Both the position numbers and the translations under genes were made by a program. This document shows positions 43,544 through 52,397 of a stretch of DNA of 64,000 bases, one piece after another (the stretch's first letter is position 1; the number at the start of each line of letters is the position of its first letter). This DNA is from JAJDUF01 sp965214295 (lineage in GTDB: Bacteria; Chloroflexota; UBA11872; UBA12225; JAJDUF01): assembly GCA_965214295.1 (NCBI GenBank), contig OZ243944.1, positions 1,054,001-1,118,000 on the forward strand, in the 5' to 3' direction. Below the pieces are notes generated by a model. That model was not told where the DNA came from. It saw nothing but the letters and a program-made list of their open reading frames with translations, and ran no database searches.

Positions 43544-45639
43544 CCTGCCGATCCTACCTCAAGCACTACGTTCTGCCGCGCATCGCGCCGCGCGGTACAG
43601 CCCGGCGGCACGACGATGGTGGTGTCATACTCCTCCACAATCAGCGGTCCGGCCTGCGCTCGCGCGGTGAGGTCGCGCCGGTCCAGCACCGACACCGGTA
43701 GCTCCCCGACAGCCGCCCCAAAGTAGGCCGAGCGAGGAGCCGCGCCGTCACGCTGCACCGCTGGCCGCACCGACTGCCCCCAGCGCAGCGTCGCCGCCTG
43801 CGGCACTGCGACTTCCGCCCGTATGTTGACCAACTCCACCGGGTCGTGATCGGCGCGGTGGCCATAGGTGCGCTCGTGCTCCATGGCGAACGCGGCGCTA
43901 ATCGCGTCCGGGTGCGGTTCGTCCACCGGAATGCTCAAGGCAAAGGATTGCCCCTTGTACCGCACGTCGGCAGACCGGTGAATACGGACCAACTCCCGAT
44001 CCGCCGCAGTGCCGGCCATGTCGGTCAGCAAGCGCGCTTCAAGCTGCGCGAAGTGGCCGGCCAGATCACTCGACGTGACCTCAGAGAGTGGCAACAGCAC
44101 CGTGCGGACATCGTGTTGGGTCATGTCCACGCAGAGCAGGCCCAAGGAGCTGAATAGTCCCGGAAAGGGCGGGATGACCACCTGCCGAATGCCTAACTCC
44201 CGCGCCAGGTCGGCGCCCAAGAGCGGCCCGCTGCCGCCAAAGGCGAAGAGGGTGAAGTCGGCCGGCGTGCGCCCGCGCTCAACCGTCACGGCGCGCACGG
44301 CACGGCTCATATGTGAGACAGCTAGCCGGTAGATGCCGTAGGCCGCTGCCCGGAGCGAGACGCCAAGCGGCCCGGCAATCCGGGTGGTGAGCGCCCGCTG
44401 GGCGAGATCCGCTTTGATGGGCAAGCTGCCGCCGAGGAGGTGCGTGGGGTGCAGATAGCCCAGGGACACGTTCGCGTCGGTCAACGTCGGGGCCGCGCCG
44501 CCGAGATCGTAGCAGGCGGGTCCCGGCTCGGCGCCGGCGCTCTGCGGGCCGACCCGGAGCGCCCCGGCGGGATCGAGCCAGGCGATGCTGCCGCCGCCGG
44601 CGCCTACTTCGGCCAAGTCCACGGCCGGCACACGCAGCGCATAGCCGCCGCCGCTCTGCAACCGGGCGCTGTGGCTGATGCCGCCCCCTACTTCATAATC
44701 GTGGGTGCGCGTGATGCGACCGTCCTCGATCACCGACGCTTTCGCTGTCGTGCCGCCCATGTCGAGGGTAATCACGTGGGGCACTTGCATGGTCGCGGCC
44801 AGCGACGCGGCGCCCATGACCCCGGCGGCCGGCCCGGACTCGATCACGTGGACCGGCCGCTCGGCGGCTTGCGCGGCGGTCATCATGCCGCCGGCCGACT
44901 GCATCACGAATACCGGGGCGCCCAATCCGCGCTGCGCCAGCGCGCGCTGCAAGGAGGCGAGGTAGGTGCGAATCACCGGCGCGATGAATGCATTGATCGC
45001 CGTCGTGCTGGTCCGCTCGTACTCGCCGATCTCGGCCAGGACGCGGGAGGACAGCGAGACGGTGACGTGCGGCGCCAGCTCGCGCAGTAGCTCGCCGATG
45101 CGCGTTTCGTGCCAGGGATTGTGGTAGGAGTGCAACAGTACGACCGCGACGGTCTGCACGTCCGCGTCCACCAGGCGGGCGATGGCGCGGCGGGCATCGG
45201 CCTCATCGAGCGGCCGGATCACCTGTCCCTGCGCGTCTACACGCTCGTCCACTTCCATCCGCAGCGCCCGCGGCACCAGCGGCGGTGGCGGCTGCCAACG
45301 GAGGTCGTAGAGGCGCGCCATCCGCAGGCGCCGGATTTCGAGCACATCGCGGAAGCCGGCGGTCGTAATGAGGCCAGTACGGGCGCCCTTGCCTTCGAGA
45401 ATAGCGTTCGTGGCAATGGTGGTCGCGTGGACAATATCACTCAAGGCCGGGGCTGCCGGCCCCATTTGAGCCAGCAGTGACTCCAAGCCCTGAATGATGC
45501 CGCGAGAGTAGTCGGCGGTCGTCGAGGAGACCTTGGTCCAGGCACACAGCCCGTCCGGTCCCATGAGGACAACGTCGGTGAACGTGCCGCCGATGTCTAT
45601 GCCGACGCGCAGTGGCCCGGCAGTGGTAATAGTCGTCAT
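43540..45639 (-). CDS. hydantoinase A / N-methylhydantoinase A family
   Basis: A 699-aa protein of the HyuA family. The N-terminal phosphate-binding loop RVGIDIGGTFTDVVL (about residues 7-21) is diagnostic of the actin-like ATPase fold. IVHATTIATNAILE and VITLDMGGTTAKASVI are further conserved segments. It carries the ATP-using half of the hydantoinase/oxoprolinase. The start overlaps the racemase stop by 4 bases and its stop overlaps the HyuB start, so the three are translationally coupled. Confidence 0.92.
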   Translation of the reverse strand: MTTITTAGPLRVGIDIGGTFTDVVLMGPDGLCAWTKVSSTTADYSRGIIQGLESLLAQMGPAAPALSDIVHATTIATNAILEGKGARTGLITTAGFRDVLEIRRLRMARLYDLRWQPPPPLVPRALRMEVDERVDAQGQVIRPLDEADARRAIARLVDADVQTVAVVLLHSYHNPWHETRIGELLRELAPHVTVSLSSRVLAEIGEYERTSTTAINAFIAPVIRTYLASLQRALAQRGLGAPVFVMQSAGGMMTAAQAAERPVHVIESGPAAGVMGAASLAATMQVPHVITLDMGGTTAKASVIEDGRITRTHDYEVGGGISHSARLQSGGGYALRVPAVDLAEVGAGGGSIAWLDPAGALRVGPQSAGAEPGPACYDLGGAAPTLTDANVSLGYLHPTHLLGGSLPIKADLAQRALTTRIAGPLGVSLRAAAYGIYRLAVSHMSRAVRAVTVERGRTPADFTLFAFGGSGPLLGADLARELGIRQVVIPPFPGLFSSLGLLCVDMTQHDVRTVLLPLSEVTSSDLAGHFAQLEARLLTDMAGTAADRELVRIHRSADVRYKGQSFALSIPVDEPHPDAISAAFAMEHERTYGHRADHDPVELVNIRAEVAVPQAATLRWGQSVRPAVQRDGAAPRSAYFGAAVGELPVSVLDRRDLTARAQAGPLIVEEYDTTIVVPPGCTARRDARQNVVLEVGSAG

Positions 45640-46379
45640 CCAGCCGCTGTGGGGACCACTAGAGACTGGAACTGTGTCAGCAACTGACCATAGCCATCAA
45701 TGGTCCCGGCAAATCCCAGCACACGCAGGCATTCCCAGTAGGTCGCCTGATTACTGGTCACGACGGGAACGCCGGTTTCCTGCTCCAAAGCATCGATCAC
45801 CGGGACGGTGGGCAGGTTGGTGCAACTGAGGAACAAGGCGTCGGCACGCGGGTCGAAGTGCTCCAGTGCATAACGCTGCACTTCGGCCGTCGGGACCAGG
45901 CCAATATCGAAGGCTTCGTGTATGTCCATGCAGGCCTCGCTGACGACCTCGAAGCCGCGGGCGGTGAGGAACTGCACCTCCAACTCGTTGAGGTGGGGAT
46001 CGTAGGGCGTCACCATCGAGATACGCCGCGCGCCGACGGCGTGAAGCGCGGCGGCGACGGCCCCGGCAGTGGTGACGGTTGGCACGTTGCTGCCCCCGCG
46101 CAGCCGCTCGCCCAATGCGCGCTCGCCTTCGTCGCCCTCGAAGAAGCTGCCGGAGGTGCAGGCAAAGGCAACGACATCTACATGCGCGCTCAGTAACTCG
46201 TCAACCCCGCGGTCTACATGCACATTCATGCGCGCCAGGTCCTCGGCGCCAACTGCCTGGTTACGCATGCGTGTAGCGTAGGTTTCATAGCCCTCCGGCA
46301 GGAGCATGCGTCCTTCCGGCTCGACGACCGTGTTGACCGATGGCACCAGCAAGCCAATGCGTCCGCGGCTCCCGTACAT
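45636..46379 (-). CDS. maleate isomerase / Asp-Glu racemase superfamily protein
   Basis: A 247-aa protein with GLLVPSVNTVVEPEG at the start and two catalytic-type cysteines, AFACTSGSFFEG (about residue 74) and LFLSCTNLPTV (about 190). These are the paired Cys motifs of maleate cis-trans isomerase and arylmalonate decarboxylase. It is the first gene of a racemase-hyuA-hyuB operon and probably supplies or isomerises the hydantoinase substrate. The choice between isomerase and racemase is open. Confidence 0.85.
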   Translation of the reverse strand: MYGSRGRIGLLVPSVNTVVEPEGRMLLPEGYETYATRMRNQAVGAEDLARMNVHVDRGVDELLSAHVDVVAFACTSGSFFEGDEGERALGERLRGGSNVPTVTTAGAVAAALHAVGARRISMVTPYDPHLNELEVQFLTARGFEVVSEACMDIHEAFDIGLVPTAEVQRYALEHFDPRADALFLSCTNLPTVPVIDALEQETGVPVVTSNQATYWECLRVLGFAGTIDGYGQLLTQFQSLVVPTAAG

Positions 46380-46689
46380 CTCAATCCTCCCTCTCCGTCG
46401 CTACCGCTCGCCCGTTCTGTGAGGTGCTGTCATTGTACCCTGGATCATCGATGCGCGGAGCACGCCAGCCGCAGTGCCGCGTCTAATGTGTGGCCCCCCC
46501 TTTTACGGCCTATCCTGGGACGACTCCCTGGAGCAGATGCCTGCCGCTACTAGGGAAATCGCCCGAGGCCAGTTGGTGTTGAGGCTTGGCTGGCTGACAG
46601 AGCGCACACCGTCATCCTAACATGGATTTCCTCCGCACTCGATGGCAAGGCGGCTAGGCGGTACGTGATAGGGATAGGGAAGGGGGAGG
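46380..46689. other. intergenic stretch
   Basis: It contains a candidate promoter for the racemase operon (see 46432) and otherwise nothing I can support. The tRNA gene follows. Confidence 0.4.
46432..46437 (-). promoter_or_regulatory. candidate -10 box of the racemase-hyuA-hyuB operon
   Basis: TACAAT on the minus strand, 53 bases before the start codon. Similar GGTACAAT or GGTACACT boxes precede several genes here (59629, 60044, 51926, 28309). Confidence 0.35.
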
Positions 46690-46762
46690 TGGCCCCGGGT
46701 GGATTTGAACCACCGACCACGTGTTTATAAGACACGCGCTCTAACCCCTGAGCTACGGGGCC
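46690..46762 (-). tRNA. tRNA-Ile (anticodon UAU)
   Basis: A complete 73-base cloverleaf. The acceptor stem is GGCCCCG paired with CGGGGCC and the discriminator is A. The D arm is GCTC-AGGGGTTA-GAGC. The anticodon stem CGTGT/ACACG has loop CTTATAA, so anticodon TAT at positions 34-36. The T arm GGTGG-TTCAAAT-CCACC is standard. CCA is not encoded. The UAU anticodon would read AUA directly, whereas most bacteria use a CAU tRNA modified to lysidine. Confidence 0.93.
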
Positions 46763-46928
46763 TGGTGTGCTCGCTAATAGTGCTCAACTCCGGGATACGG
46801 ACACTTCGAACGGATCGCAGCCCAAGGAGGGCGCCGGAAACGCCCTCCAGTAGCCCGTTTTCGCGCTCTGCCGCGCAGCCATCACCGCATCGGAGTTGCG
46901 AGCTTACGGGCTGTGAGCCGCTGACCGC

Positions 46929-48851
<1,923 letters not shown>

Positions 48852-48956
48852 GGGGCTGCCGTCCTTCCGTGGAAAGCGCATGCACTATACCGCCGCGCCT
48901 GGCCCCGAGCCTACGGCGCAAGCCGGGAACGCAAGCAGTGGGAACACCTAAAGATC

Positions 48957-48964
48957 ATTATAGC
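48957..48964 (-). promoter_or_regulatory. ftsH: extended -10 promoter of ftsH
   Basis: TGCTATAAT on the minus strand (TATAAT with TGn), 106 bases before the ftsH start. No clear -35. Confidence 0.45.
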
Positions 48965-49011
48965 ACCGAGCCGCAAGGAGGGATAACTACTCCGCCCTCA
49001 CCACCAGTGCC

Positions 49012-49102
49012 TTTCCATTGTCACCACTTCGCTCGCCCGTGGCCGAGATTCTGCGCTCCGCTCAGAATGACCGGTTTGGCGGCGACTTTGGAAAGGCCCT
49101 CC
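49012..49102. repeat. MITE-like dispersed repeat, copy 2
   Basis: It begins GCCTTTCCATTGTCACCAC and ends TTTGGAAAGGC, with the core CTCCGCTCAGAATGACCGGT identical to copy 1 at 4614-4744. It is shorter because an internal block is missing. Confidence 0.7.
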
Positions 49103-49139
49103 CTGACCATGCGCCCCCTCCCCTGGGAAAAGAAACCTG

Positions 49140-49164
49140 GATTCCCGCTTGCGCGGGAATAACA
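49140..49164. repeat. type A palindromic repeat
   Basis: GATTCCCGCTTGCGCGGGAATAAC, 38 bases after the MITE-like element. Confidence 0.7.
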
Positions 49165-49231
49165 GACATAGGGCCAGGGGGTGATTCGCATACCAACGCG
49201 CCTCCCACACGAACACCGATCCTGGTCAGCA

Positions 49232-49801
49232 TCACTCGGCAGGCTGTGGATCGTCGGCGAGGAGCGCGAGATGAGGCATGTTCCGGTACTGCTCCTCATA
49301 ATCCAGCCCATAGCCGACAACGAAGCAGTCGGGGATTTCGAAACCCACGTAGGCCAACGCGACTTCCACTTTGCGCGCCTTGCGTTTGTTCAGCAGCGTG
49401 CAGACGCGCAGGCTCGCCGGTCTCCGCGCCTGCAACGTCCGGAGCAAATAGTGCAGCGTTGCGCCGGTGTCAACGATGTCCTCGACGACCAGCACGTGGC
49501 GGCCTTCGATACTCACGTCCAGGTCCTTGATAATCCGCACTATGCCGCTGGACTCGGTTCCCGGTCCGTAGCTCGACACGGCCATGAAGTCCATCTCCAG
49601 CGGCAAGGCCAGCTCGCGGGCGAGGTCCACCATGAACGTCACCGCCGCTTTGAGTACGCCGACGAGGAGCAAGTCCACGCCCTCGTAATCGGCGCGGACG
49701 TGTCGGGCCAATTCGGCCACGCGCTGCCGGATGGCCGCCGCGCTAATCAACTCACCGGCGAGGGCCGGTGGCTCTGCAGGCATAGCCGTCGCCGCCATCA
49801 C
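49232..49801 (-). CDS. hpt: hypoxanthine phosphoribosyltransferase
   Basis: A 189-aa purine salvage enzyme that makes IMP/GMP from hypoxanthine/guanine and PRPP. The PRPP loop is VLVVEDIVDTGATL (about residues 103-116). LLVGVLKAAVTFMVDLAR near the start is the family's second motif, and VVGYGLDYEEQYRN near the end is the purine-binding segment. It overlaps the dUTPase stop (GTGATG). The GTG at 49801 has AAGGA 8 bases upstream; the ATG at 49798 is the alternative. Confidence 0.93.
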   Translation of the reverse strand: MMAATAMPAEPPALAGELISAAAIRQRVAELARHVRADYEGVDLLLVGVLKAAVTFMVDLARELALPLEMDFMAVSSYGPGTESSGIVRIIKDLDVSIEGRHVLVVEDIVDTGATLHYLLRTLQARRPASLRVCTLLNKRKARKVEVALAYVGFEIPDCFVVGYGLDYEEQYRNMPHLALLADDPQPAE

Positions 49802-50337
49802 GGTGCCGTTCCTTCCAGGTCATCAGCCAGCGCCGCCGAGACCGCTACACCAGTGCTGCCGTAACCGCCACGGCTCGGACGACCGGTGCGGTCAACACCG
49901 GATCGGGGTCCGGCGCAGGCTTCGAGCCAGCGCGTGCGCCCAATCCCGACGAGCAGACCCTGCGCTAATCGGGTGCCGCGCGGCACATGCACCGGCTCGG
50001 AGCGAAAGTTCAAGAGCTGGATGTGAATCTCGTCGTCCGGACCACAATAGTCCTGATCTATCACCCCGATACCGTGTGGCATCAGCAACCCCCAGCGCGC
50101 CGGAGTGCTACTCCGACTGGTGACGAGCAGGGCATAGCCCGGCGGCACTTCCACGATCATGTTCGCTGGGATGCGCGCTAGCTCCCCGGGAGCAATATCG
50201 GCAGCTAGCCGCGAGGCCAGATCGAAACCGACGGCGCCGGCGCTCTCGTAGCGCGGCAACGGCAACGACCGGTCAACGCGACGGATGTGTACGGTCAGCG
50301 GCGCCGGCGCTGGCGCCGGTCGCAGATCGTCAGTCAC
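49798..50337 (-). CDS. dut: dUTP diphosphatase
   Basis: A 179-aa trimeric dUTPase that removes dUTP. Motif 1 is AGAVGFDLAS, motif 2 TSRSST (usually RSS), motif 3 GVIDQDYCGPDDEI with the nucleophilic water Asp, and motif 5 RGGYGSTG at about 158-165. About 10 Pro/Ala residues precede the core. GTG start at 50337 follows GGAG by 7 bases. It is between the ftsB-like gene and hpt, with hpt overlapping its stop. Confidence 0.92.
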   Translation of the reverse strand: MTDDLRPAPAPAPLTVHIRRVDRSLPLPRYESAGAVGFDLASRLAADIAPGELARIPANMIVEVPPGYALLVTSRSSTPARWGLLMPHGIGVIDQDYCGPDDEIHIQLLNFRSEPVHVPRGTRLAQGLLVGIGRTRWLEACAGPRSGVDRTGRPSRGGYGSTGVAVSAALADDLEGTAP

Positions 50338-50385
50338 GGACCGTCTCCGTGGCGATCATTTCCGTGGCGATCATCGCTCCACTCT

Positions 50386-50820
50386 CTAGGCCGATCCAAA
50401 GAAGAGCTTCAGCCACTCACCGACGTGTCCGAATCCGGTGAGTGGTACGGGAGGCACCAAAGCGGGTTGCGGCTGGGGCGCGGCCGCCGGCACCGGCAAG
50501 GGCTGTGGGAGCGGCGCTGGCGGTGGTTGCGCGCGCAGCATGACGAGCGGCCGATCACCCGGCCGGATCATGTTGAGGCGCTCGCGGGCAACCAACTCGA
50601 CGTACTCATCGGTTCGTGCCCGAGCAACCTGCGTGGCCAGTGCTTGGTTCTCGCTTTCGAGGCGAGCAAGCTCCTGCCGCACAGCCTCGGCACGCTGCTC
50701 CAGCCGATAGCTCTCGACGGTCGTGTCGTAGAAGCGGACCAGGAGATATAGCAGCACCAGGACCACGCCCCCTATAAGCACCAAGGCGAGACGCGGCGAC
50801 AAGCCGATTGGCCATTTCAT
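50386..50820 (-). CDS. FtsB/DivIC-like septum formation initiator
   Basis: A 144-aa bitopic membrane protein. One membrane segment is at about residues 11-29 (LALVLIGGVVLVLLYLLV), followed by a coiled coil with heptads (EQRAEAVRQELARLESENQALATQVARAR) and the family-typical YVELVARERLNMIRPGD. The last 50 residues are Pro/Ala-rich. DivIC/FtsB links divisome partners. It lies 6 bases after the TolB-like gene and 48 bases before dut. Confidence 0.85.
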   Translation of the reverse strand: MKWPIGLSPRLALVLIGGVVLVLLYLLVRFYDTTVESYRLEQRAEAVRQELARLESENQALATQVARARTDEYVELVARERLNMIRPGDRPLVMLRAQPPPAPLPQPLPVPAAAPQPQPALVPPVPLTGFGHVGEWLKLFFGSA

Positions 50821-50826
50821 GAGCGT

Positions 50827-51846
50827 CTAACCAGCCCAGGAGAGGCCCGAGACGGCATCCACGGCAGCCCCCTTCGTCAGCCGGCGTGGCGCATCGCGCA
50901 CCGTGCCATCTCCCGTCGCGGCGCCGAGCGGCGGCGTGACCCACACGTCGAACCCAGCATCATCATCGCTAAGATAGGCCACCGCGTCACCAGCCGGTGA
51001 CCAGCACGGCGAACGTGCGTGGCCGGTGGTCGTGACGGGCACCGCGCCGCTGCCGTCCGCGCCCATGATCCAAATGTCGTGCCCGCCCGCTTGGCGCTGC
51101 GTGTAGGCGATGCGCGTGCCATCCGGCGACCAAGCGGGGTCGTAGGCGCCTTCGGCCGCGTGTGTCAACTGCTGCCACGGGCCGTCGGGTAGTCCCCAAG
51201 TCCAGACTTGCGGCTGCTTCTCCCGGTAGGAGGTGACCAGTAGGCGGCGCTCATCCGGCGAGACGGATGGGTGGTCCAGCCCCCCCTGGCCGTCCGGCGC
51301 GCGCAGCAAGGGGCGGCCGGGCCGACCATCCAAGTCAAGCTGCCACACTCTCAGGTCATAGGTCCCGTCGTCGGAGAGGAATAGCAGCCGATCCCCACCC
51401 GGCCAATAGCGTGGCCGGAACGCCCAGCGACGATGCTCAAGCGGCTGCTGACCGTAGTAGGTCAAGCGCCACAGCTTGGGGCCGCCCGCCTCCATCACCC
51501 AGATGTCCGAGCTACTGTTTTGCACCTTGACGTGGGCGACGAACAGCCCATCGGGTGACCAAGACGGTTGGCGGGAGGCACCATCGTTCGTGAGCTGCCT
51601 AATCGCACCACTGGCCAAGATATGGATATTGTTCTTGCTCACAAAGGCGATCCGACCGGCCGGATGATCGCGGGAGTCGCCGCCGGCGGCCGGGGCCGTC
51701 GTCCCAGGACGCTGCGCCGGGAGGATCGGTTGCATGCCGGAGTCGGCACACGCCGCCAGAAGTACACTCCCCATGCTCCCGAGCGCTTGGCCCAGCCAGG
51801 CGCGGCGGCACTGCGTCCCCATCCGGAACCGCCTACGATCTCCCAT
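50827..51846 (-). CDS. TolB-like beta-propeller lipoprotein
   Basis: A 339-aa secreted protein with a signal ending LLAAC (lipobox Cys about 33). It then has at least five WD40/TolB-type repeats of the form QPSWSPDG, PAWSPDGTRIAYTQ, PCWSPAGDAVAYLSDD. These proteins act as surface-exposed beta propellers; the partner is unknown. It is first in the gene string with ftsB-like, dut and hpt. Confidence 0.85.
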   Translation of the reverse strand: MGDRRRFRMGTQCRRAWLGQALGSMGSVLLAACADSGMQPILPAQRPGTTAPAAGGDSRDHPAGRIAFVSKNNIHILASGAIRQLTNDGASRQPSWSPDGLFVAHVKVQNSSSDIWVMEAGGPKLWRLTYYGQQPLEHRRWAFRPRYWPGGDRLLFLSDDGTYDLRVWQLDLDGRPGRPLLRAPDGQGGLDHPSVSPDERRLLVTSYREKQPQVWTWGLPDGPWQQLTHAAEGAYDPAWSPDGTRIAYTQRQAGGHDIWIMGADGSGAVPVTTTGHARSPCWSPAGDAVAYLSDDDAGFDVWVTPPLGAATGDGTVRDAPRRLTKGAAVDAVSGLSWAG

Positions 51847-51925
51847 GACGATAGTGCAACCTTAGCCGCAAGATGCTCTCCGAATCAAACTAACGAACGA
51901 ATGCAGGCCCCCGGACTGAGCGGCG

Positions 51926-51931
51926 GGGTAC
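51926..51931 (+). promoter_or_regulatory. queF: candidate -10 box of queF
   Basis: TACACT in GGTACACT, 86 bases before the queF start. I looked for a preQ1 riboswitch between it and the start codon and saw none. Confidence 0.3.
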
Positions 51932-52011
51932 ACTCAATACAACGCTCTTACGCGATTATCATTATGTCAACAAGGTCTCGTTACAGCATTGCTCAGAGTC
52001 GAGGTACTCCC

Positions 52012-52380
52012 ATGACAGCGCAGCCGAGCAAGCAGCTCGAAACGATCGCCAATAGCCATCCTGACCGCGAGTACGAAGTTGATCTCACGCACCCGGAGTT
52101 CACCTGTCTGTGCCCGAAGACGGGGCAGCCCGACTTTGCGACCTTTCGGATCGTGTACGTGCCGGGGCCACGGTGCGTCGAGCTGAAATCGCTGAAGCTC
52201 TATCTGTGGTCCTTCCGCGACGAGGGGCACTACCACGAAGACGTGACTAACATCGTGCGCGATGATCTGGTCGCCGCCCTCGATCCGGTACGCCTTACCG
52301 TCACGGCCACGTTCAACGTGCGCGGCGGGATCACGACCGTCGTCCGCACGAGCTACCAACGGCCAGGGTCGTTGGAGTAG
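52012..52380 (+). CDS. queF: NADPH-dependent 7-cyano-7-deazaguanine reductase
   Basis: A 122-aa enzyme that reduces preQ0 to preQ1 for queuosine synthesis. The catalytic Cys is in EFTCLCPKTGQPDFATF (about residues 34-50, with Cys about 38 and the Asp a few residues on), and CVELKSLKLYLWSFRDEGHYHE follows. The length fits the short unimodular class. GAGG 8 bases upstream supports this ATG rather than earlier in-frame codons. Confidence 0.95.
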   Translation: MTAQPSKQLETIANSHPDREYEVDLTHPEFTCLCPKTGQPDFATFRIVYVPGPRCVELKSLKLYLWSFRDEGHYHEDVTNIVRDDLVAALDPVRLTVTATFNVRGGITTVVRTSYQRPGSLE

Positions 52381-52397
52381 GGGCAGAGGCTAGGGAC

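Noticed and set aside
43846..45480. Plus-strand open frames opposite hydantoinase A
   Set aside because: Antisense shadows; the minus-strand gene has clear HyuA motifs and tight operon overlaps.
46690..46762. Integration site at the tRNA gene
   Set aside because: No repeat of the tRNA 3' end is seen nearby and flanking genes are housekeeping.
51847..52011. Possible preQ1 riboswitch before queF
   Set aside because: I searched for the short hairpin and the A-rich tail typical of preQ1-I and saw neither.
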